From MAG-120802 sp049430265 (GTDB lineage: Bacteria; Actinomycetota; Actinomycetes; Nanopelagicales; Nanopelagicaceae), in NCBI GenBank assembly GCA_049430265.1, contig JBMTBW010000021.1, positions 1 through 15,160 of the forward strand: a stretch of DNA of 15,160 nt, given 5' to 3'. This document shows, piece by piece, positions 1 through 7,106 of this stretch. The position numbers and the translations under genes are program-made. The notes beneath the pieces are model-generated. The model worked only from the letters and a program-made list of their open reading frames with translations, made no database searches and had not been told where the DNA came from. How positions within the stretch are numbered: position 1 is the first letter of the stretch; each line of letters opens with the position of its first letter.

Positions 1-773
1 GCGCCATTACCAATGACGCCAACCTCGCCTTGGAGCTTTACATAATTTAGATCGCGCTCTTTGGCAAGTGCTTCAAGTGGATCGGCTGCTTCATGATCAA
101 TCAGGGCTTCAAATTCAGGATGACGGAACGCTGCATTGTCATCAAGTGTGACCTTTCCATCAAGGGCAATCACTCTGCCATCTACCGTTTTAACCAAAGG
201 ATTAACCTCAACCAAAGTGGCATCGGAGCTTTGAAAAGTCTTCCAAAGAGTTACTAACACATCAGCAACTTGCTTTTCAACATCACTACCAAATCCACCT
301 TGTCGAACTATCTCTAAGGCTTTTGCTTGATCTATTCCTTCATTGGGATCAATATGAACTTTTGCTAACTTCTCTGGGGTTTTATGTGCAACTTCTTCAA
401 TATCCATACCGCCTGCAACAGATGCCATCACTAAGAAGGAGCGGTTAGATCGATCAAGAAGAATTGCTAAGTAATATTCACTCTCTATCGGAGCAGCGGC
501 AGCAATCATTACTTTCTTTACGATATGGCCCTTGATATCCATGCCAAGAATTGCTTCCGCTTTTACAAATGCATCATCGCCATTTTCAGCAAGCTTTACG
601 CCGCCAGCTTTGCCGCGCCCACCAACTTTTACTTGAGCTTTGACTACAACTTTCCCGCCTATTTCCTGCGCTGCATCTCTTGCTTGGGCAGCAGTTGTGG
701 CAACTTTTGCTTTTAAAACTGGGATTGAGTTGGCCTCAAATAGATCACGGGCTTGATATTCAAAGAGGTCCAC
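1..773 (-). CDS. sucC: Succinyl-CoA synthetase (ADP-forming) beta subunit, N-terminal two thirds
   Basis: This is the beta subunit of succinate-CoA ligase, which with SucD interconverts succinyl-CoA and succinate in the TCA cycle and makes ATP. I translated the reverse strand from a GTG at 773. It begins MDLFEYQARDLFEANSIPVL, the family's standard opening, and stays open for 257 codons to the window edge. The ATP-grasp lysine/glycine region (VVKAQVKVGGRGKAGGVKL, about residues 47-65) and the VEVNPLV metal/nucleotide-site segment are both visible. Full-length SucC is about 385-390 residues, so the last third, including the CoA-side ligase domain, is off the left edge. The GTG follows the pcrA stop by only 3 bases and has no obvious Shine-Dalgarno site, so translation is probably coupled to pcrA. 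sucD presumably follows outside the window. The 63-codon plus-strand reading frame inside it is a shadow. Confidence 0.96.
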   Translation of the reverse strand, partial: MDLFEYQARDLFEANSIPVLKAKVATTAAQARDAAQEIGGKVVVKAQVKVGGRGKAGGVKLAENGDDAFVKAEAILGMDIKGHIVKKVMIAAAAPIESEYYLAILLDRSNRSFLVMASVAGGMDIEEVAHKTPEKLAKVHIDPNEGIDQAKALEIVRQGGFGSDVEKQVADVLVTLWKTFQSSDATLVEVNPLVKTVDGRVIALDGKVTLDDNAAFRHPEFEALIDHEAADPLEALAKERDLNYVKLQGEVGVIGNG

Positions 774-776
774 GGG

Positions 777-3005
777 TCATAACTTATCTACTGGGGCATA
801 TCGGAGCAACAATCGCTTATCTCCATAGCTACCAAAATTGATTGTCGCTTCTGCTTTCTCTGCCTCACCTGAGAGCGCAATCACAGTGCCCAGCCCAAAT
901 GTGTCATGGCTTACTCGATCACCGATATTTAGTTGCAAGGTGTTTGACTTAATCGCTGCTTTTGGTAGCGCACTTGGTGCATATTTTCTCCTTGTCATGG
1001 GAGATGAGATATATCCACTCTCACTCTTATTCCAATCAATCAAGGCATCAGGAATTTCATCTAAAAATCTTGAAGGAGGGTTGTAATTCGGCGCTCCCCA
1101 AGATGAGCGATATTCCGCTCTTGAAAGATAGAGCCTTTCTCTAGCTCTTGTTAGGCCAACGTATGCCAGCCTTCTCTCCTCCTCCAACTCCTTCTTCTCA
1201 CCTAGCGTCCTTGAGTGAGGAAAAATTCCTTCCTCCATACCAGTGAGAAATACTGTTGGAAATTCCAAGCCTTTAGCGGTGTGCAGCGTCATAAGAGTTA
1301 CAACACCGCCATGATCTTCGCCCTCTGGAATCTCATCTGCATCTGCAACTAATGCCACATCTTCTAAAAATCCAGCAAGTGAGATCTCTTGACCTTCATC
1401 AACTTCTCGCTCTTGATACTCCTCAGCAACTGCTACTAACTCTTCAAGGTTTTCAATTCTTACCTCATCTTGTGGATCGTGGCTATCACGGAGCTCGTCT
1501 AATAACCCTGATTGCTCAAGAACTGCAGCCGCAATGATTGCAGGTGGGCGATTTGCTTCAACTAAAACTTGAAGTGCTGCAATCATCGCAACAAATTCAG
1601 CGACAGCAGATGATGCCTTTGCTCCAAGGCCAGCAGCACTTGCTCTATTCAAGCCTTGCCAGAATGTAATTCCTTCAGTCTTTGCATAATCATCGATAGC
1701 TTCAAGGGCCCTATCGCCAAGGCCGCGCTTGGGAGTATTGATAATTCTTCGCATGCTTACCTCATCATCAGGGTTTACCAATACTCGAAGATATGCAAGT
1801 AAATCCTTTACTTCCTTGCGTTCATAAAAGCGCACTCCCCCCACAACCTTGTAAGGAATAGTGGCGCGCATAAAGACCTCTTCAAATACGCGTGATTGGG
1901 CATTCGTCCTATAAAAAATAGCGCTCTGGCCAAAGTTTGAAATGCCTTCTCGCTCCAATCTAAAGAGCTCATCTCTAATGTATTCAGCTTCATGATGTTC
2001 ATTCTCGCCAACAAAGCCTATTAACTTTGCTCCACTGCCGGCATCAGACCAGAGGTTCTTCTCTTTGCGAGCCTCATTTAGTGAGATAACAGCATTAGCT
2101 GCGCTTAAAATATTCTGTGTTGAGCGATAGTTTTGTTCCAGCAAAATTGTTTGGGCATCAGGATAATCCTCTTCAAATGCCATTATGTTTCTAATAGTTG
2201 CCCCTCTAAAGCCATAGATTGATTGATCAGCATCACCAACCACACAGAGCTCGGCTGCTGGGATTCCCTCCCTATCACTTCCAACTAGCTCTCTAATTAG
2301 GATGTATTGAGCATGATTAGTATCTTGATATTCATCAACCAAAATATGCTTAAAGCGGTGGCGATAACGAGATCTAGCCTCCGGAAACTTCTGTAATAAA
2401 TCAACAGTTTTCATAATCAAATCATCAAAGTCCATTGCATTAGCACTTGTTAGCCTTGCCTGATAAATTGCATAAATCTCAGCAACAACCTCTTCAAAAC
2501 TATTCTGGGTGGCATTTCTATAATCACTTGGGCCCAATAAATCATTTTTAGCCCCAGAAATTACAGATGCAACTCCTCTTGGGTTATATCGCTTAGGATC
2601 TAGATTTAGATCTCTCATTACCAAGGTAATTAAACGCAGAGAATCTGCTTGATCATAAATAGAAAATGTTGACTTATATCCCAGCCTTCCAGCTTCCTGG
2701 CGAAGAATTCTTACCGAGGCTGAGTGAAAGGTTGAGACCCAGATTATTTTGGCGCGATTACCAACTAATTCAGAGACGCGTTCTTTCATCTCGCCAGCTG
2801 CTTTATTGGTAAAGGTAATAGCCAATATCTCGTGAGGATCAATGCCCCTTGCTGCCATCAGATATGCAATTCGCCTGGTTAATACCCGCGTCTTTCCAGA
2901 GCCTGCTCCTGCAACAACAAGCAGGGGAGATCCTGAGTGGGTGACAGCTGCTGCTTGCTGCGGGTTTAACCCCGCTAACAATTTATCTTCATTAAGCGCT
3001 GCCAT
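777..3005 (-). CDS. pcrA: ATP-dependent 3'-5' DNA helicase PcrA/UvrD (superfamily 1A)
   Basis: This is an SF1A DNA helicase of nucleotide-excision and recombination-linked repair. From the ATG at 3005 it has 742 residues, normal for PcrA. Motifs appear in order: Q motif LNPQQ (13-17), Walker A AGAGSGKT (32-39), motif Ia (ITFTNKAAGEM), motif II VDEYQD, motif III GDADQSIYGFRGA, motif IV QNYRS, motif V TLHTAKGLEFPTVFL, motif VI YVGLTRARERLYL. A C-terminal Tudor-like segment (GDRVSHDTFGLGTVIAL) is typical of PcrA and binds RNA polymerase in homologues. The frame can be extended to a TTG at 3038, adding MESSAYPRLTT. I prefer the ATG because the extension is not family-like, overlaps the start of the divergent gene, and a TAGACT -10 hexamer sits 7 bases before the ATG. 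It is followed directly by sucC, as in other actinobacteria. Confidence 0.95.
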   Translation of the reverse strand: MAALNEDKLLAGLNPQQAAAVTHSGSPLLVVAGAGSGKTRVLTRRIAYLMAARGIDPHEILAITFTNKAAGEMKERVSELVGNRAKIIWVSTFHSASVRILRQEAGRLGYKSTFSIYDQADSLRLITLVMRDLNLDPKRYNPRGVASVISGAKNDLLGPSDYRNATQNSFEEVVAEIYAIYQARLTSANAMDFDDLIMKTVDLLQKFPEARSRYRHRFKHILVDEYQDTNHAQYILIRELVGSDREGIPAAELCVVGDADQSIYGFRGATIRNIMAFEEDYPDAQTILLEQNYRSTQNILSAANAVISLNEARKEKNLWSDAGSGAKLIGFVGENEHHEAEYIRDELFRLEREGISNFGQSAIFYRTNAQSRVFEEVFMRATIPYKVVGGVRFYERKEVKDLLAYLRVLVNPDDEVSMRRIINTPKRGLGDRALEAIDDYAKTEGITFWQGLNRASAAGLGAKASSAVAEFVAMIAALQVLVEANRPPAIIAAAVLEQSGLLDELRDSHDPQDEVRIENLEELVAVAEEYQEREVDEGQEISLAGFLEDVALVADADEIPEGEDHGGVVTLMTLHTAKGLEFPTVFLTGMEEGIFPHSRTLGEKKELEEERRLAYVGLTRARERLYLSRAEYRSSWGAPNYNPPSRFLDEIPDALIDWNKSESGYISSPMTRRKYAPSALPKAAIKSNTLQLNIGDRVSHDTFGLGTVIALSGEAEKAEATINFGSYGDKRLLLRYAPVDKL

Positions 3006-3028
3006 AGTGGTAAGTCTAGGATAGGCAG
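3006..3028. promoter_or_regulatory. Overlapping divergent leaderless promoters of pcrA and the PIG-L gene
   Basis: Only 23 bases separate the ATG of pcrA (minus, 3005) from the ATG of the PIG-L gene (plus, 3029). On the plus strand TAGGAT (3017-3022) is followed by six bases and then the ATG. On the minus strand TAGACT (3018 down to 3013) is followed by seven bases and then the pcrA ATG. Both match the TANNNT -10 of actinobacterial sigma-A at the spacing expected when the start codon is the first base of the mRNA. The two hexamers overlap by two base pairs. I see no convincing -35 for either. There is no room for a Shine-Dalgarno site of normal length and neither start has one. This is inferred from spacing only. 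Confidence 0.55.
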
Positions 3029-3751
3029 ATGACTCCAATTGCAGATGAAGAAATCAAGCGCATTCTGGTCGTTATGGCCCATCCTGATGATTGCGATTTT
3101 GGCGCAGGAGGAAGCATCGCTAAGTGGCGAGAGGCTGGAATCGAAGTCTCTTACTGCATCATCACAAATGGCGATCAAGGCGGAGAAGAATCTGATGTTC
3201 CCGTTGAAGAAATGGCAAAGGTTAGACAGCGAGAGCAGAGAGCGGCAGGCGCTGCCCTAGGAGTTAGTGAGATAACTTTTCTAAACTACCGAGACGGTTC
3301 ACTAATTCCAACTATTGAACTTCGGCGAGATATTGTTAAGGCAATTCGTATTGCAAAACCAGATCGAATGGTGGTCCAATCACCTGAGCGAAATTGGGAA
3401 CGTATTTATTCAAGCCATCCAGATCACCTAGCAGCAGGTGAGAGCGCAATTCAGGCAATTTATCCTGATGCAAGAAATCCTTATGCCTTCCCAGAATTAA
3501 AGGCAGAAGGTCTTGAGCCATGGCGAGTAAAAGAGGTCTTTATTACCGGCTCCCCTACTCCAAATCACTTCATAGATATCACCGAAACAATTGATAAAAA
3601 GATTGCAGCGCTTAAGGCCCATGTGAGCCAGACTGCTCATAACCCAGAGCTTGAATCTATGGTTAGGCAGTGGGGCGAGAAAAATGCTGAGGCAAAAGGA
3701 TTAGCGGCAGGAAGAATTGCTGAGATATTTAAGGTTGTAAGTACTGATTAA
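3029..3751 (+). CDS. PIG-L/LmbE family zinc-dependent N-deacetylase
   Basis: This is a 240-residue deacetylase of the PIG-L (LmbE) fold, whose members remove N-acetyl groups from sugar conjugates such as GlcNAc-inositol, mycothiol or bacillithiol precursors. The AHPDD motif (residues 17-21) supplies the zinc ligands His18 and Asp21 and the general base Asp20. The third zinc ligand is His133 in SSHPDHLAAG (128-137). A conserved TNGDQGG turn follows at 46-52. There is no signal peptide or membrane segment, so it should be cytoplasmic. The actual substrate cannot be read from the sequence. It is shorter than mycobacterial MshB or Mca, so I do not call it a mycothiol enzyme. It starts divergently from pcrA with a probable leaderless mRNA. 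Its TAA overlaps the stop codon of the convergent cyclophilin gene by 3 bases, a 4-base overlap that includes no terminator. Confidence 0.9.
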   Translation: MTPIADEEIKRILVVMAHPDDCDFGAGGSIAKWREAGIEVSYCIITNGDQGGEESDVPVEEMAKVRQREQRAAGAALGVSEITFLNYRDGSLIPTIELRRDIVKAIRIAKPDRMVVQSPERNWERIYSSHPDHLAAGESAIQAIYPDARNPYAFPELKAEGLEPWRVKEVFITGSPTPNHFIDITETIDKKIAALKAHVSQTAHNPELESMVRQWGEKNAEAKGLAAGRIAEIFKVVSTD

Positions 3752-4425
3752 GAATTCTTAGTTAAAGCTCTTTCGATAGCAATTGTTCGAAGTGGAGTTC
3801 CATCCACTCCTCCATTCTTAACTCCACCTTGAGCAATGTATTTAACAATTTCAAGCCCTGAAACTATTTTTCCCCAGAGGGTGTAATTGGGACCAAGTGT
3901 GGTGTCCTTATAGACCAGAAAAAATTGAGAGCCATTGGTATTTGGTCCTGAATTGGCCATAGCTACACTTCCTGCCGGATAATTATTTTCAGCAGCCAAT
4001 GGAAGATTCTCATCACGATATCTAAATGTTGGACCACCTGACCCAGATGCAGTGGGATCGCCGCATTGAAGAACAAAAATGCCTTCTGTGGTTAGGCGAT
4101 GACAGAGTGTTTTATCGAAGTAACCAGCTCTGGCTAATTGAGACATAACGGTAATAGTTACTGGAGCAGCTTTTGCAAAGGTTTCAATCACTATATTTCC
4201 ACAATTAGTCTGCAGAGTTAAAAACTTTGGTGCTCTTTTCATGAGATTTTCTGGAGCAGGTATCCGCATTGGAGACTGCGCTGATGCTTTAGTTACTTTG
4301 CACTTAACTTTTTTATCTGGAGCAGCTACCTGTATTTCTTTACTATCAGCGCTTGATGGAGTAGTTGGAATTAAGAGCGCAGCAGAGAGTAGCGCGGTAA
4401 TAAACATGCCACGCTTACTTTTCAT
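3748..4425 (-). CDS. Secreted cyclophilin-type peptidyl-prolyl cis-trans isomerase
   Basis: This is a cyclophilin that catalyses cis-trans isomerisation of proline peptide bonds, probably outside the cytoplasmic membrane. From the ATG at 4425 it has 225 residues. Residues 1-26 form a signal peptide (basic KSKR, hydrophobic core, SSA before DS). There is no lipobox cysteine, so signal peptidase I cleavage is likely. A linker of about 40 residues precedes the cyclophilin domain (about 68-222). Visible active-site landmarks are HR (109-110, Arg equivalent to CypA Arg55), Gln120 followed by CGDPTASGSGGP, GSQFF (165-169) and YTLWGKIVSG. Four cysteines (42, 75, 108, 121) could form disulfides. I chose the ATG rather than the upstream GTG at 4440 because the latter lies inside guaA, while AGGA (minus strand, 4432-4429) is placed as a ribosome site for the ATG. 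It is the last gene of the guanine operon, 5 bases after guaA. Confidence 0.9.
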   Translation of the reverse strand: MKSKRGMFITALLSAALLIPTTPSSADSKEIQVAAPDKKVKCKVTKASAQSPMRIPAPENLMKRAPKFLTLQTNCGNIVIETFAKAAPVTITVMSQLARAGYFDKTLCHRLTTEGIFVLQCGDPTASGSGGPTFRYRDENLPLAAENNYPAGSVAMANSGPNTNGSQFFLVYKDTTLGPNYTLWGKIVSGLEIVKYIAQGGVKNGGVDGTPLRTIAIERALTKNS

Positions 4426-4430
4426 GCTTC

Positions 4431-5981
4431 CTACTCCCACTCAATAGTTCCTGGCGGCTTGGAAGTTATATCAAGAACAACTCGATTAACTTCACTAACT
4501 TCATTAGTTATGCGATTTGAGATTTTAGCGAGCACTTCATAAGGCACTCGCGACCAATCTGCCGTCATCGCATCCTCGCTTGATACCGGGCGAAGGACTA
4601 TGGGATGGCCATAACTTCTGCCATCTCCTTGAACTCCTACGCTGCGCACTTCAGCGAGTAATACCACTGGAGATTGCCAGATCATTTGATCTAGACCCGC
4701 TAAGTGTAATTCTTCTCTAGCGATTAAGTCGGCCTGGCGCAAGATTCTAAGCCTTTCTTCAGTAACTTCACCGACAATACGAATTGCTAGGCCTGGACCT
4801 GGGAATGGTTGGCGCCAAATAATCTCATCTGGCAAGCCAAGAGCAAGTCCCACTTGGCGAACTTCATCTTTAAAGAGAGTGCGAAGTGGTTCAATCAATT
4901 TGAAATCTAAATCATCTGGAAGGCCCCCCACATTATGGTGAGATTTAATATTTGCAGTGCCACTTCCACCGCCAGATTCCACAACATCTGGATATAGCGT
5001 TCCTTGAACTAAAAACTCTATTTTGCTATCTGCCGATAATTTTATAGCAGCATCTTCAAAAACGCGGATAAATTCTCTGCCAATTATCTTTCTCTTTTCC
5101 TCAGGATCTTTTACACCCTTTAGAGCATCGAGAAACCGCTTCTTTGCATCGACAACCATAAGTTCAACACCAGTTGCTGCCACAAAGTCTTTTTCTACTT
5201 GCTCAGCTTCACCCTGCCTAAGCAGGCCATGGTCCACAAAAACACAAGTTAATTGCTTTCCAATCGCCTTTTGCACAAGCGCTGCAGCAACTGCTGAATC
5301 AACCCCGCCAGAGAGGCCGCAAATCACTCTTTTATTTGCAACTTGAGATTTAATATTAATAATCTCATTTTCTACAATATTTTCAGAAGTCCATGTTGGC
5401 TTACATTTAACAATATCAATTAACCATTTGCGCAGAATCTCCTGACCATTTTCGCTATGGAGAACTTCTGGATGAAATTGCACTCCAGCTAACTTTCCAT
5501 CACCACTTTCAAAGGCGGCAACCGAAGTTGAAGCGCTACTTCCTGTTGCTTTGAAGCCTTCTGGAGCCTTAGTGACGCTGTCGCCATGGCTCATCCAAAC
5601 GTTAAATGTTGAATCAAGACCTGAAAATAACTTTGCTGAAGTATCGCAATTAAATTCAGTTCTGCCATATTCACTCAAACCTGTCTTTGCTACTTCGCCC
5701 CCTAGTAATTGCGCCATAACTTGAAAGCCATAACAGATACCAAAAATAGGAATATTCTGCTCAAATAAAGCCCGATCAATTAACGGAGAATCATCAACAT
5801 AAACCGATGATGGCCCACCAGAGAGAATTATCGCTCTGGGATTTCTTGCAAGTATCTCTTCAAGCGAGCTCTTATGAGAAACGATCTCGCTATAGACCCC
5901 CACTTGGCGAACTCTGCGAGCAATTAACTGGGCATATTGCGCGCCAAAATCAACTACTAAGACATGATTATTGCTCTGCAC
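4431..5981 (-). CDS. guaA: GMP synthase (glutamine-hydrolysing)
   Basis: GuaA aminates XMP to GMP using glutamine and ATP, the last step of de novo guanine nucleotide synthesis. It has 516 residues, the usual length. The N-terminal class I glutamine amidotransferase domain carries the triad Cys83 (GICYGFQ), His170 and Glu172 (VQFHPEVLHS). The ATP-pyrophosphatase domain starts with the P-loop SGGVDS (224-229). The C-terminal dimerisation domain ends in the characteristic KPPGTIEWE. The start is a GTG at 5981. An AGAAGG ribosome site (minus strand, 5994-5989) lies seven bases upstream and no ATG is available nearby. It sits 12 bases after guaB3 and 5 bases before the cyclophilin gene, in one operon with guaB and guaB3, so two successive steps of the pathway are co-transcribed. 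Confidence 0.97.
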   Translation of the reverse strand: MQSNNHVLVVDFGAQYAQLIARRVRQVGVYSEIVSHKSSLEEILARNPRAIILSGGPSSVYVDDSPLIDRALFEQNIPIFGICYGFQVMAQLLGGEVAKTGLSEYGRTEFNCDTSAKLFSGLDSTFNVWMSHGDSVTKAPEGFKATGSSASTSVAAFESGDGKLAGVQFHPEVLHSENGQEILRKWLIDIVKCKPTWTSENIVENEIINIKSQVANKRVICGLSGGVDSAVAAALVQKAIGKQLTCVFVDHGLLRQGEAEQVEKDFVAATGVELMVVDAKKRFLDALKGVKDPEEKRKIIGREFIRVFEDAAIKLSADSKIEFLVQGTLYPDVVESGGGSGTANIKSHHNVGGLPDDLDFKLIEPLRTLFKDEVRQVGLALGLPDEIIWRQPFPGPGLAIRIVGEVTEERLRILRQADLIAREELHLAGLDQMIWQSPVVLLAEVRSVGVQGDGRSYGHPIVLRPVSSEDAMTADWSRVPYEVLAKISNRITNEVSEVNRVVLDITSKPPGTIEWE

Positions 5982-5993
5982 TAGCTCGCCTTC

Positions 5994-7106
5994 TTATGCT
6001 CTATTTAGAACTATTTCAACTCTCTGAAACTCTTTTAAGTCAGAGTAGCCAGAAGTTGCCATCGCCCGGCGAAGTGCGCCAAATAAATTCATACTGCCAT
6101 CAGCTGAGTGGGATGGTCCAAGCAAAATCTCCTCCAAAGATCCTGAACTTCCAACATAAACTCTTGTGCCACGAGGCAATTCGCTGTGATGCGCCTCTGG
6201 CCCCCAATGCCAACCTCTTCCCGGAGCTGACTCTGCTCTAGCTAGAGGAGAGCCCAGCATCACTGCATCTGCGCCGCAGGCAATTGCCTTTGCAATATCG
6301 CCACTTTTTCCAACCGAACCATCAGCAATAACATGAACATATCGCCCGCCAGATTCATCTAAATACTCTCGTCTTGCAGCGGCAACATCTGCAACAGCTG
6401 TTGCCATAGGAACAGAGATACCTAGAACTTGGCGAGTGGTATGAGCTGCTCCCCCGCCAAAGCCAACTAGAACTCCAGCAGCTCCTGCTCTCATCAAGTG
6501 AAGCGCGCTCTGCGAGGTTGCACAACCTCCAACTATTACTGGAACATCAAGCTCATAAATAAACTTCTTTAGATTTAGCGCTTCATTAGTTTTAGAGACA
6601 TGTTCTGCGCTCACTGTTGTTCCTCGAATAACAAAAATATCAACACCAGCATCAATTACAGTCTTATGAAACTGGGCAGTGCGCTGCGGCGAAAGAGCTG
6701 CAGCAACACAGACTCCGGCTGCTCTTATCTCTGCAAGCCGTTCCTTAATTAACTCTGCCCTAATGGGGGCTTGATAGAGCTCCTGCATACGTCTAGTTGC
6801 TTGCTCTGCTGGAATAGATGAGATCTCGCCTAATTGAATCTTAGGATTTTCATATCTACTCCATAGCCCTTCAAGATTTAATACTCCAAGGCCGCCTAAT
6901 TTTCCAATAGCGATAGCGCTCTCTGGCGAAACTACTGAATCCATCGGAGCTGCTAGAAGTGGAAGCCCAAAGCTATAGGCATCGATCTTCCAATCAATTG
7001 ATACCTCACTCGGCTCTCTTGTTCTTCGAGAAGGAGCGATGGAAATATCATCGAATGAATAGGCAGTTCTAGCTCTCTTGCCTGGTGAGATCTCGATATC
7101 AACCAT
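5994..7106 (-). CDS. guaB3: GuaB3-family IMP dehydrogenase-related protein
   Basis: This is a 370-residue TIM-barrel protein of the IMPDH/GMP reductase superfamily, GuaB3 subgroup. The fold landmarks SFDDISIAPS (17-26) and LLAAPMDSVVS (50-60) and the phosphate-binding VHVIADGSVGKSGDIAKAIA stretch (257-276) are present, and there are no CBS domains. In the loop where IMP dehydrogenases have the catalytic cysteine (CTT), this protein reads HTT with His222, and no Arg-Tyr dyad of the IMPDH flap is visible. From memory, M. tuberculosis GuaB3 also lacks the cysteine, whereas a cyanobacterial GuaB3 is an active enzyme. The function here is therefore uncertain: a pseudo-enzyme, a regulator or partner of GuaB, or another activity. 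Its ATG overlaps the guaB stop by one base (TAATG), with GGAG upstream inside guaB, so translation is coupled. Confidence 0.93.
   Translation of the reverse strand: MVDIEISPGKRARTAYSFDDISIAPSRRTREPSEVSIDWKIDAYSFGLPLLAAPMDSVVSPESAIAIGKLGGLGVLNLEGLWSRYENPKIQLGEISSIPAEQATRRMQELYQAPIRAELIKERLAEIRAAGVCVAAALSPQRTAQFHKTVIDAGVDIFVIRGTTVSAEHVSKTNEALNLKKFIYELDVPVIVGGCATSQSALHLMRAGAAGVLVGFGGGAAHTTRQVLGISVPMATAVADVAAARREYLDESGGRYVHVIADGSVGKSGDIAKAIACGADAVMLGSPLARAESAPGRGWHWGPEAHHSELPRGTRVYVGSSGSLEEILLGPSHSADGSMNLFGALRRAMATSGYSDLKEFQRVEIVLNRA

Noticed and set aside
3006..3038. Eleven-residue N-terminal extension of PcrA from a TTG
   Set aside because: It overlaps the start of the divergent gene and covers the predicted -10 hexamer. 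The ATG at 3005 gives a family-like N-terminus.
3029..3751. Calling the PIG-L protein MshB or Mca of mycothiol metabolism
   Set aside because: The zinc motifs are shared by the whole family, and the length and context do not point to mycothiol.
5023..5346. Plus-strand open frame of 107 codons inside guaA
   Set aside because: Composition is Ser/Ala/Thr-rich as expected from the reverse complement of a coding frame; it is a shadow of the GuaA ATPase domain.
5807..6241. Plus-strand open frame of 144 codons
   Set aside because: It lies antisense across the guaA/guaB3 junction, both of which are strongly supported by motifs. It has no recognisable domain or ribosome site.
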